Source: Spirochaetaceae bacterium
GTDB taxonomy: Bacteria; Spirochaetota; Spirochaetia; DSM-27196; PWMO01
Assembly (NCBI GenBank): GCA_007693325.1
Contig: REDW01000068.1
Location: forward strand, 56,697 to 120,696
Length of the DNA: 64,000 bases
Direction: 5' to 3'
The stretch's first letter is position 1; each line of letters opens with the position of its first letter. This document shows positions 1 to 7,445 of this stretch, piece by piece. The notes under the pieces were generated by a model. That model was not told the DNA's origin. It made no database searches and saw only the letters and a program-made list of their open reading frames with translations. A program made the position numbers and the translations under genes.

Positions 1-387
1 CTGCAGCGCCAGCTCTCCCAGGTTGTTGTAGCTCTGCAGCCGAAGCTGGCGCGAATCTTCGCTGCGGGCAATCTGGTAGGCGGCGTCGAAATGAACCTGG
101 GCGCTGTCGTAGGCCCCAACGGTCAGGTAGACGCGACCAATCGAGTTGTGGCTGCGTGCAGCGCCGGGCAGATGGTCTACCGAGAGGTTTTCGCGCAGTG
201 ACATCTCGAAGAACTGCAGCGCTTGCGGGTACTGTCCGCGGGCGAAGTAGTTGTTGCCGTAGCCGGCAAGCTGCGCGGCGCGGTTCTGCGCATCGACTAT
301 CTGGTCGGGCGGCTCGGGGACCGATGAGCATCCCCACAGTAGTAGCGCGAGCAGCGCCGACAGCAACGCATTTCTAGAAGCCGTCAT
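1..387 (-). CDS. TPR-containing lipoprotein, partial (3' end beyond window)
   Basis: The reading frame starts with ATG at 387 and stays open for 129 codons to the window edge, so its C-terminus is missing. The N-terminus has a hydrophobic stretch ending in a lipobox-like LLWGCSS, suggesting a lipid-anchored exported protein. After about residue 35 the spacing and residues (GNNYFARGQYPQALQFFE, then SHNSIGRVYLTVGAYDSAQVHF) look like tetratricopeptide repeats. It overlaps the 3' end of the MCE-domain gene by 14 bases and is therefore the next gene of the Mla-type operon. It may be a periplasmic partner of the lipid transporter, but that is inference from position only. Confidence 0.72.
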   Translation of the reverse strand, partial: MTASRNALLSALLALLLWGCSSVPEPPDQIVDAQNRAAQLAGYGNNYFARGQYPQALQFFEMSLRENLSVDHLPGAARSHNSIGRVYLTVGAYDSAQVHFDAAYQIARSEDSRQLRLQSYNNLGELALQ

Positions 388-1396
388 CACGGAAACTCCG
401 CACCGTGGTCGGCTGTTCGCGGCGAGCGGGGATGCCGCCGCGTAGCAGCGGGTTATTGCGCAGTCCTTCCATCACGTCCTGTCCGGCGCCAAGCGCCTCC
501 CGGCCTTCTTCCAGGATCGTCATCAGCTGTGGTGAGGTGGCGTTGATGAACTCGGCAAACTCCTGCACCTCAGCGATACTCTGATTCAAGCCCAGCAGAA
601 TCGCCTCGACCTGCAGGAACAGCGCATCCTCATCGTCCAGGAAGGTGGCTATCGATCCGGACGGGTCTATCAGCCGCGGTACGATGCCTGTCGGATCGCG
701 GAATTCGGTTGTCATCGCCGCCACGTTGTCCGAGATTAGCGCGGCGTTGACAATCAGTGATTCGGCCTCGACCAGAAGCCTGTTGGTCTGGTTCAACAGA
801 TCCTGGATCGGGCCTTCGCCGCTTCCGTCAAAGGTAGCCGCAATTCCCTCTATGACCACGACCAGCGACTCGGAGACCTCTTCAACGTTGGCCAGAATTG
901 GCCCCAGCTGCTCGATTATCTGCGAGATGGTGTCTTCCTGGTCGGGGATTCTGACCAGGTTGCGCCGCACCAGGTCTCGGCCGATGGGGCTGTGGATCGA
1001 CGGAATCAGCGATTCTTCTTCTATCGGATCGCTGGGTTCTGCTCCCTGATGGAATACCAGCCCGCCACCGATTCCAAGCGGATTGGTAACGCGCTGAATA
1101 ACGGAGTTTTCCCAGACACGATCGATGAACGTGTCCTGCAGGAAGAAGTGTACGTGAACCTCGCTGTCATCGGTGAGACGTACATCGGTTACACGGCCGA
1201 CCTGGAACCCCTTAAATGTGATTGCCATACCGGTACTCACACCCGAGGCGCTCGGTAGAACGGTGTAGTAGCGGTAATTGCGCGCAAACCAGCGCTGGTT
1301 ACTGCCTATCGATATCAGGATGGCGAGGAGGAATCCAAGCGCAACGATCAGAAATACGCCTACAACCTGGTTCACAAATCGAATCCGGAACTTCAT
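374..1396 (-). CDS. mlaD: MCE/MlaD-family lipid transport protein
   Basis: This 340-residue protein has one N-terminal membrane segment (about residues 10-30). An MCE domain follows at about 37-115, with the typical opening GVSTGMAITFKGFQVGRVTDV, and then a long helical region. MlaD-type proteins form the periplasmic lipid-binding ring of ABC transporters that move phospholipids between inner and outer membranes. The gene follows the ATPase and permease genes on the same strand, the order expected for an mlaEFD operon. Its stop codon overlaps the start of the TPR lipoprotein. The C-terminal part lacks recognisable features and is longer than in E. coli MlaD. Substrate and direction of transport cannot be read from the sequence. 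Confidence 0.85.
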   Translation of the reverse strand: MKFRIRFVNQVVGVFLIVALGFLLAILISIGSNQRWFARNYRYYTVLPSASGVSTGMAITFKGFQVGRVTDVRLTDDSEVHVHFFLQDTFIDRVWENSVIQRVTNPLGIGGGLVFHQGAEPSDPIEEESLIPSIHSPIGRDLVRRNLVRIPDQEDTISQIIEQLGPILANVEEVSESLVVVIEGIAATFDGSGEGPIQDLLNQTNRLLVEAESLIVNAALISDNVAAMTTEFRDPTGIVPRLIDPSGSIATFLDDEDALFLQVEAILLGLNQSIAEVQEFAEFINATSPQLMTILEEGREALGAGQDVMEGLRNNPLLRGGIPARREQPTTVRSFRDDGF

Positions 1397-1465
1397 GATC
1401 TCTGTGGAGTCTAGTCATAGCGCGTGGGTTGGTCAATACGCCCGCGGGCCACCGCAGCCCGGCGG

Positions 1466-2263
1466 TCAGTCCGATTCGGCGTTGTTCAACAGATCCAGAA
1501 TATCGCCGTCAAAGGTTGCGGCATCCGAGAGTACCTCGGTCAATACCTGTTGGACTTCGCGGTCGCTACTGGAAGCTACTTCTCGCAATGGGCCAAACGC
1601 GCGTACGCCTCCGGCGATAATAACCAGCAGGTAGTCGGCGAGCTGCGCGGTGAGCTCAACGTTGTGACTGATGCCAATCAGGGTGGTTCCGCGCCGCTTG
1701 TAGCCGGCCAGCAGCGCTTCGATACGTTGAGCGGCCTGGTGATCAACGAAACTGGTTGGTTCGTCAAACAGCAGCACCTGCGGATCGAGCACCAGGGCGC
1801 GCAGAAACGAGACAATCTTCCTCTCGCCGGCGGACAACGCAGCCGGTCGCAGCGTCATGTGGCGCCGGATCGGGAACGCCCCAACCAGGCGGTCGATGCG
1901 GCTGCGGATCTCGTCGGCCGGCATGCGCGGGTAGTGGTACTGCAGCGGCAGGGCCAGATTCTGGAAGATCGTCATGTTCTGCCACAACGCGCCGTCCTGG
2001 AAGGCAAAGCCGAGCTTGCGGCGCAGTTCTCGCTCGTTTGCGCCGGAAGTCGCGGTGATATCAATACCGTTGTAGCTGACCTTGCCGCGGTCCGGCGGAA
2101 ACAGTCCGGCGGCGATCTTGAGCAGCGTCGTCTTGCCCGACCCGGATGGACCGAGGATCAGGGTGGTTGCGGCGTCGGGGAACTCGATGCTGATGTCGTC
2201 GAGAACGGTAAAACCGTCGCGGACAAAACTCGCGTGCTGGACGCTGATTTTCGCTTCACTCAT
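1466..2263 (-). CDS. mlaF: ABC transporter ATP-binding protein, MlaF type
   Basis: This 265-residue ABC ATPase shows a Walker A motif (GPSGSGKTTLLK near residue 38), a signature-like LSAGERKIV near 145 and a Walker B (VLLFDEPTSFVD) near 165, followed by the switch histidine in GISHN. The signature reads LSAGE rather than the usual LSGGQ. The conserved glutamate after the Walker B aspartate is present, so ATP hydrolysis is expected. It lies between the permease and MCE genes and should energise the lipid transporter at the cytoplasmic face. The assignment to MlaF rests mainly on this context. Confidence 0.87.
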   Translation of the reverse strand: MSEAKISVQHASFVRDGFTVLDDISIEFPDAATTLILGPSGSGKTTLLKIAAGLFPPDRGKVSYNGIDITATSGANERELRRKLGFAFQDGALWQNMTIFQNLALPLQYHYPRMPADEIRSRIDRLVGAFPIRRHMTLRPAALSAGERKIVSFLRALVLDPQVLLFDEPTSFVDHQAAQRIEALLAGYKRRGTTLIGISHNVELTAQLADYLLVIIAGGVRAFGPLREVASSSDREVQQVLTEVLSDAATFDGDILDLLNNAESD

Positions 2264-2285
2264 TGCGTGCCACTCACAGATCCTC

Positions 2286-3098
2286 TCACAGGTAATAGAC
2301 CAGCGTAATCAATGCGTTGGCGATGATCAGCAGAATGAACACCTGACCTATTGAACGGATAGCGGTCTGGGGTACTTCGGTTGAGGAACGCTCGACGCGG
2401 AACCCGTGAAATGTCGACACCGCAGACACGATGGCGCCGAACACCACGCTCTTGACCAGGCTGGAGAACACATCGATCACCGACAGTGCACTGAACAGAC
2501 CGTGGAAGTATTGGAAAAACTCGATTGGTTGAAGCAATTGACTGATCAACCACGATCCGAGCAGGCCGAATATGTTGAAGTAGAGGTTGAGTACGACCAT
2601 GGAAATGATGACACCCAGGAAGCGGGGTACAACCAGATAGGCAATCGGATTGATGCCGCTGGCGATATAGGCTTCAATTTCGTGGTTGATCACCATATTG
2701 CCGATCTCGGTGGTGATGGCCGTGCCCGAGCGCGAAGCTACGATCAGCGCCGTAAGAATCGGACCTAACTCGCGCGTGATGACGGTGATCAGGATCACGT
2801 ACAGTAGCTGCTGCTGCCCGAACTGCGGTAGCAGGCTGGTGCCCTGCACAATAATTATCGCTCCCAGGCCCAACGCCAGGACTGCGGTGACCGCCAACGC
2901 CTCCACACCGGTGAACAGGATCTGCATCGCCAGTACGCGCGATCCGGCCGGTCGACGGCGCACGTAGCGCAGCGTTTCTATCAGGATTTCGATGAAGAAG
3001 CCAAGTGCGTAAAAGACTATCGCCACCCGCGAGGTGACCGCTGCGCCGGCGCGTTCGATGAAGCCGGGGCGGGGCTGCGCGCTACCGGGTGTCGACAT
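2286..3098 (-). CDS. mlaE: ABC transporter permease, MlaE family
   Basis: This 270-residue integral membrane protein has about five to six hydrophobic segments and the family core ELGPILTALIVASRSGTAIT near residue 110, followed by the conserved EIEAYIASGINPIAYLVVPR. These are hallmarks of the MlaE/YrbE permeases that pair with MCE proteins. A good ribosome-binding site (GAGGAAC) precedes the ATG. The start overlaps the 3' end of the PHP gene by 17 bases, so the two are probably translated from one message. Three transporter genes in the order E, F, D follow on the minus strand. Confidence 0.88.
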   Translation of the reverse strand: MSTPGSAQPRPGFIERAGAAVTSRVAIVFYALGFFIEILIETLRYVRRRPAGSRVLAMQILFTGVEALAVTAVLALGLGAIIIVQGTSLLPQFGQQQLLYVILITVITRELGPILTALIVASRSGTAITTEIGNMVINHEIEAYIASGINPIAYLVVPRFLGVIISMVVLNLYFNIFGLLGSWLISQLLQPIEFFQYFHGLFSALSVIDVFSSLVKSVVFGAIVSAVSTFHGFRVERSSTEVPQTAIRSIGQVFILLIIANALITLVYYL

Positions 3099-3954
3099 GA
3101 AGTTCCTCGCTGGTGTTCACCGGGCAGCGCGCAAACCCTTCGGCAAAACGATCATCGATGGGAATCCCCTCAGCGCTGTGGCCGAGCCACCGATCGCGGC
3201 GTTCAGGGCCGTGGAAATCTGAACCGGCGCTGACCAGCATGCCGAGCGTATCTGCCATCGCTTCCAGCTTGCGGCAATCTGTCAGGCGCGCTCCGGCGTG
3301 GTAGGCTTCCACGCCGTCGAGCCCCTGCTGCTGCCATTCGGCGACGCGTTTGGCAAGGCTGTTGATCGACAGGAAGAGGGTCATCGGATGGGCGATCAGC
3401 GCCTTGCCGCCGGCCGAGTGAATGGCTGCGGCGGCTTGCGCAAGCGTGACCGCCTGCTTTGGCTGCCAAAACGGTTTGCCGTCGCCCAGGTAGCGGTCAA
3501 AGGCTTCCTGTGGCGTGCGAACTACACCGCGCTCAACCAGGAAGCTGGCAAAATGTGGTCGTGCCAGAATATCACCGCCGGCAAACGCGGCAACTTCGTC
3601 CAGCTGCACTTGAATGCCGGCCGCCCGCATCTGCTGCGCGATCTGCTGGTTGCGCCGGCGGCGCATCTGCCGGATGCGTCGCAGCAGGGTCTCGAGTTCG
3701 GCTGAGGCACCGCGCAGACCGAGCCCCAGCAGGTGGAAAGCACCGGGGCCGGGGTATTCAATTTCCAGTTCGATACCGATAATCACTTCCACGCCCCAAT
3801 GCAGCCCCGCGCGTGCCGCCTCGACCGCGCCGGCTAGTGTGTCGTGGTCGGTAAGCGCAATTACGCTGATACCGTTCAGGTGGCAACGCGCAATTAACTC
3901 GCTGGGAGTGAGGGTGCCGTCGGAGGCTGTTGAATGGGCGTGTAAATCGACCAC
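3082..3954 (-). CDS. PHP-domain phosphoesterase (RNase AM / TrpH-like)
   Basis: The 290-residue protein begins with DLHAHSTASDGTLTPSE and continues with ALTDHDT and GIELE. These are the metal-binding signatures of PHP-domain phosphoesterases of the YciV/TrpH group, which act on 3',5'-nucleotide bisphosphates or trim 5' ends of RNA. Later metal ligands are seen in LIAHPM and SGSDFHG. GTG at 3954 is the only start that keeps the first metal motif, which lies at residue 4. No ribosome-binding site precedes it, and a promoter-like -10 box ends only 7 nt upstream (see findings). It is the first gene of the lipid-transport operon, but no functional link is obvious. Confidence 0.82.
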   Translation of the reverse strand: MVDLHAHSTASDGTLTPSELIARCHLNGISVIALTDHDTLAGAVEAARAGLHWGVEVIIGIELEIEYPGPGAFHLLGLGLRGASAELETLLRRIRQMRRRRNQQIAQQMRAAGIQVQLDEVAAFAGGDILARPHFASFLVERGVVRTPQEAFDRYLGDGKPFWQPKQAVTLAQAAAAIHSAGGKALIAHPMTLFLSINSLAKRVAEWQQQGLDGVEAYHAGARLTDCRKLEAMADTLGMLVSAGSDFHGPERRDRWLGHSAEGIPIDDRFAEGFARCPVNTSEELHVDTR

Positions 3955-3961
3955 TGCTTAG

Positions 3962-3989
3962 AGAGTATCGGTTTTTCGGCCCGCGTCAA
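3962..3989 (-). promoter_or_regulatory. Candidate sigma-70-type promoter for PHP-mla operon
   Basis: Read on the minus strand, TTGACG is followed 16 bases later by TACTCT, whose last base lies 7 nt before the GTG start of the PHP gene. Transcription would begin essentially at the start codon. The -10 box is a moderate match only. Confidence 0.4.
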
Positions 3990-4077
3990 GCATCCGCGGC
4001 GCCAACGGCGGCGCAATTTATGCTCGCTGCGTCGATCATACTCTCCGATACTCTATGTGAACGACAGAACAACGTCC

Positions 4078-4106
4078 TTGATTTTCCGTCGGGGGTCGTA
4101 TACAGT
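4078..4106 (+). promoter_or_regulatory. Candidate sigma-70-type promoter for the cNMP-binding gene pair
   Basis: TTGATT and TACAGT are separated by 17 bases. The predicted start near 4112 leaves a short leader containing the ribosome-binding site GGGAGAG before the GTG at 4124. Confidence 0.45.
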
Positions 4107-4123
4107 TTAGCCGGGAGAGAGCG

Positions 4124-5158
4124 GTGCCCAAAGCTATTACCTACAAAGCCAACTCCGTAATCTATTTTCGCGGAGATACCGGCGACAAAATCTACATCCT
4201 GAAAGGCGGCCGCATCAGCCTGAACTCCAACGATATCGAAACCGGTCAGGATATTCACGACCAGATTCAGACCGGAGAGTTCTTCGGCGTCAAGTCGGCC
4301 ATGGGCAAGTATCCGCGTGAGGAAACCGCGTTGGTGCTCACCGATGCGTCGGTGATTGCGTTCAGCGTGCCGGAGTTCGAGCAGCTGGTTTCCAAGAATA
4401 CCCGCGTGATCATGAAGATGCTCAAGGTGTTCTCCAACCAGCTGCGCAGACTTCACGGCAAGGTTAGCACGCTGCTGGCCCAGGATGAGCAATCTGACCC
4501 CGAAGAAGGACTGTATCGCATCGGTGAGTATTATCTGCGCAAGAAAGAGTATTCCAAAGCGCGCTACGCCTTCAACAAGTATCTGACCTACTATCCGTCG
4601 GGACGCTTTCACCAGGACGCCAACAAGTTTGCCCAGACAGCCGAAGCCTATCTGCTCAAGTACGGCAGCGGCAAGGGGCCCACGGCGGTTGGACTGAGCG
4701 CACCGTCCTCTCCCAGTGGAGGTTCCGCGGCTTCACCCGGCAGCAGCGCCAGGGACAGCAGCTCGGGGCTCTCCAACGTGGCGCAGAAGTACTACGATGC
4801 AGTCAGTACGTTCAGCCAGCAGAAGTACCCCGAAGCGCTGGCATCCTTCAAGCATATAGCTGAATCCAGCGATGATGAAGAGTATACCGTCAAGGCGTTG
4901 TTTGAGATTGGGCGCTGCCTTTACACCATGCAGCAATACGACGCGGCTATCAAGCATTTCACTAGCTTTGTGCAACGCTACCCCAAGAGTCCGGATCTGA
5001 AAGACGCGCTATTCTACGTCGGGCAGTCCTACCAGCAGAAGGGTGAGAAAGAACGCGCCGGCAGCTTCTATTCGAAGATATTGTCAATGGAGCCGGTGGA
5101 AGACGGGCTCAAGCGCAAAGTGCAGAAAGCGGTGCGCTCACTGGAGCAGGAGGCGTAG
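4124..5158 (+). CDS. Cyclic-nucleotide-binding domain protein with C-terminal TPRs
   Basis: This 344-residue protein begins at a GTG preceded by GGGAGAGA. Residues 1-115 form a cNMP-binding beta-roll (for example GDKIYILKGGRISL and GEFFGVKSA), with an arginine in the phosphate-cassette position (PREETAL). From about 125 onward there are tetratricopeptide repeats in two blocks, separated by a Ser/Gly/Pro-rich linker around residues 190-215. The second block resembles the TolA-binding YbgF repeats. There is no DNA-binding domain, so it is likely a sensor or scaffold rather than a transcription factor. It is followed with no gap by a CRP-like gene that provides a possible DNA-binding partner. 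Ligand unknown. Confidence 0.8.
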   Translation: MPKAITYKANSVIYFRGDTGDKIYILKGGRISLNSNDIETGQDIHDQIQTGEFFGVKSAMGKYPREETALVLTDASVIAFSVPEFEQLVSKNTRVIMKMLKVFSNQLRRLHGKVSTLLAQDEQSDPEEGLYRIGEYYLRKKEYSKARYAFNKYLTYYPSGRFHQDANKFAQTAEAYLLKYGSGKGPTAVGLSAPSSPSGGSAASPGSSARDSSSGLSNVAQKYYDAVSTFSQQKYPEALASFKHIAESSDDEEYTVKALFEIGRCLYTMQQYDAAIKHFTSFVQRYPKSPDLKDALFYVGQSYQQKGEKERAGSFYSKILSMEPVEDGLKRKVQKAVRSLEQEA

Positions 5159-5800
5159 GTGGAGCTGAACTCCGGAGCATTCGAACGCTTTGCGGTTACC
5201 TTTGACAAGGGCGAGATCATTTTCTGCGAATACGAACCCGGGGACTCGTTCTACCTTATCCAGTCAGGACGGGTGCAGATCTCCAAGATCATGGGGGGGC
5301 TGGAGAAAACCGTTGACATCCTGCACCCGGGAGAGATCTTCGGTGAGATGGCGATCCTGGAAGAGGCGCCGCGTTCGGCCAACGCCATCGCAATTGACGA
5401 CGTCAAAGCGCTCGAATTCAATCGGGCCAATTTCGAGATACTGATGCGCGGTAATCCGCAGATCGCGCTCAAACTGTTGAAGCTCTTCACCAAGCGCGTC
5501 TACGATCAGCGGCGCAGATTTATGATCCTGACCCTCGATGATGTCTCGGCCAAGGTGGCCGACGTATTCCTGATGCTCAATGAGATGAAGCCGCCGGACA
5601 ACCTCGAGAGTGACGAACGCGTATTTCATACCACCGCAGAAGATATTGCGCACTGGGCCGGGATCTCACCGGAAAAGGCGCGCGACGTCATCCAGCACTT
5701 CGCTTCGCAGCGCCGTCTCGAGCTGATGACCGACCGCATAATTGTCAAGAACATCAACGAGTTTGTGCGGTTTGTGAACTCCCGTCGGCGTCAGGTATAA
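5159..5800 (+). CDS. Crp/Fnr-family transcriptional regulator
   Basis: This 213-residue protein starts with GTG at 5159, the base after the stop of the preceding gene, with GGAGG as ribosome-binding site. The N-terminal half is a cNMP-binding domain with an intact phosphate-binding cassette (GEMAILEEAPRSANA, including Glu and Arg-Ser), so cyclic nucleotide binding is plausible. The C-terminal 60 residues have a winged-helix form (TTAEDIAHWAGISPEKARDVI). It forms a two-gene unit with the cNMP-TPR protein. Its 3' end overlaps the convergent 5-formyl-THF cyclo-ligase gene by 47 bases. Target genes are not evident. Confidence 0.83.
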   Translation: MELNSGAFERFAVTFDKGEIIFCEYEPGDSFYLIQSGRVQISKIMGGLEKTVDILHPGEIFGEMAILEEAPRSANAIAIDDVKALEFNRANFEILMRGNPQIALKLLKLFTKRVYDQRRRFMILTLDDVSAKVADVFLMLNEMKPPDNLESDERVFHTTAEDIAHWAGISPEKARDVIQHFASQRRLELMTDRIIVKNINEFVRFVNSRRRQV

Positions 5801-6386
5801 TCAGGCTCTGGAGCTCGGTGACCACGGCGTGGACGCGCCGGTCAGTCGGTCCGGTGGGTACTTCATCCACCAGTTGAAGCTCAAACCCTACCGCTGTTGA
5901 ACTCCACATGGGCCGTGACTGCAGAGAGCTGAACAGCCGGTCGTAGTAGGCACCGCCGCGTCCGAGCCGTCCACCGTGACGGTCAAACGCCAGCCCGGGG
6001 GTTATCACCAGCAGGCGCGTCCGGCCGCGTAGATCGATCTGCGGTGTATCCGGTGCCGGTTCCCTGATGCCGTAAGCACTGCGCACCGCGCTGAACGGCC
6101 ACGAGTCAACCCGATGAAATACCAGTCCGGCGGCCGTGACGCGCGGCAGTCCGAGAAGCTTGCCGCTGTCGAGCGTGGCACGGCACAGCGCTGCGGTTGC
6201 AACTTCGCCGCGAAGCGATACAAAAGCCAGCACTATCTCTGCGTTGTGCCACGCGGCGGTTTGCTGTACCGCGGCGGTGATATCTGCGCTGTGATGCTGG
6301 ATTTCTGCAGCGGAGAGCCGTGCCAGTTCGGCTTGCATGCGGCGGCGCAGCTGAGCTTTGGCGGAACGCAGTTGATCGGTGGACAT
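5754..6386 (-). CDS. 5-formyltetrahydrofolate cyclo-ligase
   Basis: This 210-residue protein has the family start (KAQLRRRMQAELARL), a mid-region ILVTPGLAFD-like segment seen here as LLVITPGLAFDRHGGRLGRG, and the glycine-rich GRGGAYYDRLF nucleotide-binding motif. The enzyme converts 5-formyl-THF to 5,10-methenyl-THF using ATP, which recycles folate. The ATG lies only seven bases after the discriminator base of tRNA-Thr on the same strand. No ribosome-binding site fits between them, so the mRNA 5' end may be made by tRNA 3' processing. The final residues are poorly conserved and overlap the opposing Crp-family gene. Confidence 0.88.
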   Translation of the reverse strand: MSTDQLRSAKAQLRRRMQAELARLSAAEIQHHSADITAAVQQTAAWHNAEIVLAFVSLRGEVATAALCRATLDSGKLLGLPRVTAAGLVFHRVDSWPFSAVRSAYGIREPAPDTPQIDLRGRTRLLVITPGLAFDRHGGRLGRGGAYYDRLFSSLQSRPMWSSTAVGFELQLVDEVPTGPTDRRVHAVVTELQSLIIPDADGSSQTAQTR

Positions 6387-6393
6387 TGCTGTC

Positions 6394-6465
6394 AGCCAGA
6401 AGAGAGATTCGAACTCTCGACCTGCTCATTACGAGTGAGCTGCTCTACCACTGAGCTATCCTGGC
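6394..6465 (-). tRNA. tRNA-Thr (anticodon CGT)
   Basis: A complete cloverleaf can be drawn. The acceptor pairs GCCAGGA with TTCTGGC (one G-U pair), and the D arm contains AGCTCAGTGGTAGAGC. The anticodon stem GCTCA/TGAGC holds the loop CTCGTAA, giving anticodon CGT. The T arm contains GTTCGAATC. The 3' CCA is not encoded. A promoter (TTGATG-17-TATAGT) lies just upstream, and the folate gene begins seven bases downstream. Confidence 0.95.
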
Positions 6466-6475
6466 GCGTGGCCCA

Positions 6476-6504
6476 ACTATAGCGAAAAGCGTCTGCTTCA
6501 TCAA
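6476..6504 (-). promoter_or_regulatory. Sigma-70-type promoter for tRNA-Thr / cyclo-ligase
   Basis: On the minus strand TTGATG and TATAGT are spaced by exactly 17 bases, placing the start near 6469, a few bases before the mature tRNA 5' end. It overlaps the divergent sigma-28-like promoter of flgF at the -35 element. Confidence 0.65.
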
Positions 6505-6527
6505 GATTCCGGCTGCGATTCCGATAA
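6501..6527 (+). promoter_or_regulatory. Candidate sigma-28 (FliA-type) promoter for flgF
   Basis: TCAA at 6501, a 15-base spacer and TCCGATAA at 6520-6527 match the flagellar sigma-28 consensus (TAAA-N15-GCCGATAA) with one mismatch in each box. The predicted start near 6535 leaves a leader carrying the GGAGG of flgF. Confidence 0.5.
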
Positions 6528-6556
6528 TTTTCAGTAGAGCGAGGTAGGAGGCCAAC

Positions 6557-7414
6557 GTGGTTCGTGGACTTTACACTGCAGCCAGCGGGATGACGGCGCA
6601 GCAGCACCGTCTGGACGCACTGTCCAACAACATGGCAAACGTCGATACCAACGGCTACAAGCGGGATACCGCGGTTCACAAGGCTTTCCCCGAGATGTTG
6701 CTGCGCCGCATGAGCGAAGAGGTTGTGCGCGTGCCGTATCGGCGCCAGTCGATTGGCTCGGTGGACAAGGCCCCGGTCGTTGGACGGCTGGGAACCGGGG
6801 TGGAGCAGAACGAGGTCTATCCAATTTTTGAGCAGGGATCGCTCAAACAGACCGAGAACGCGTTTGATCTCGCTCTGGAAGGCCAGGGTTTTTTTGTGGT
6901 ACAGACCCCCGCCGGCGAACGCTACACCAGAAACGGCAGCTTCCTGATCGGCCCCGAGGGAATGCTGGTGACCAAAGAAGGCTTTCCGGTACTCGGCGAG
7001 AATGGACCGATTCAGCTGACGCTCAACAACTTCCGCATCGATCAGGACGGCCGCGTGTTCCAGAATGAAGCGCTGGCTGACGAGCAGTTTGTGCTGATGC
7101 CCGATAACGAATGGGAAGATGCACAGCTGATAGACCGTCTGCAACTGGTGGACGTGCGCAGCCCGCGTTACCTGCGCAAGCAGGGCGGGAGTCTGTGGCA
7201 GACCACCTGGGAGTCCGGAGATGCCGAAATCAGCAGTGGAACCGACCGGCCGCGGGTCCACCAGGGCTTCGTTGAGGCCGCAAACGTCAATATCGTTACC
7301 GAAATGGTACAGATGATCGAGGTCAACCGCGCTTACGAAGCCAACCAGAAGGTGATTCACGCCCAGGACGAAAGTACCGGCCGGCTTCTGAACACGGTAA
7401 TGCGACCCAATTAG
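6557..7414 (+). CDS. flgF: Flagellar basal-body rod protein FlgF
   Basis: This 285-residue protein starts with GTG after a clear GGAGG. The N-terminus (GLYTAASGMTAQQHRLDALS, then NNMANVDTNGYKRD) and the C-terminus (NIVTEMVQMIEVNRAYEANQ) are the paired helical segments shared by flagellar axial proteins. The central TRNGSF is also typical. FlgF is a proximal rod subunit exported by the flagellar type III system. In spirochaetes the rod lies in periplasmic flagella. It heads a flgF-flgG-flgJ run and has a sigma-28-like promoter. The length is slightly above that of the following flgG product. Confidence 0.9.
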   Translation: MVRGLYTAASGMTAQQHRLDALSNNMANVDTNGYKRDTAVHKAFPEMLLRRMSEEVVRVPYRRQSIGSVDKAPVVGRLGTGVEQNEVYPIFEQGSLKQTENAFDLALEGQGFFVVQTPAGERYTRNGSFLIGPEGMLVTKEGFPVLGENGPIQLTLNNFRIDQDGRVFQNEALADEQFVLMPDNEWEDAQLIDRLQLVDVRSPRYLRKQGGSLWQTTWESGDAEISSGTDRPRVHQGFVEAANVNIVTEMVQMIEVNRAYEANQKVIHAQDESTGRLLNTVMRPN

Positions 7415-7445
7415 ACTGCCTGGATGACAGAGGAGTAACCAGCAC

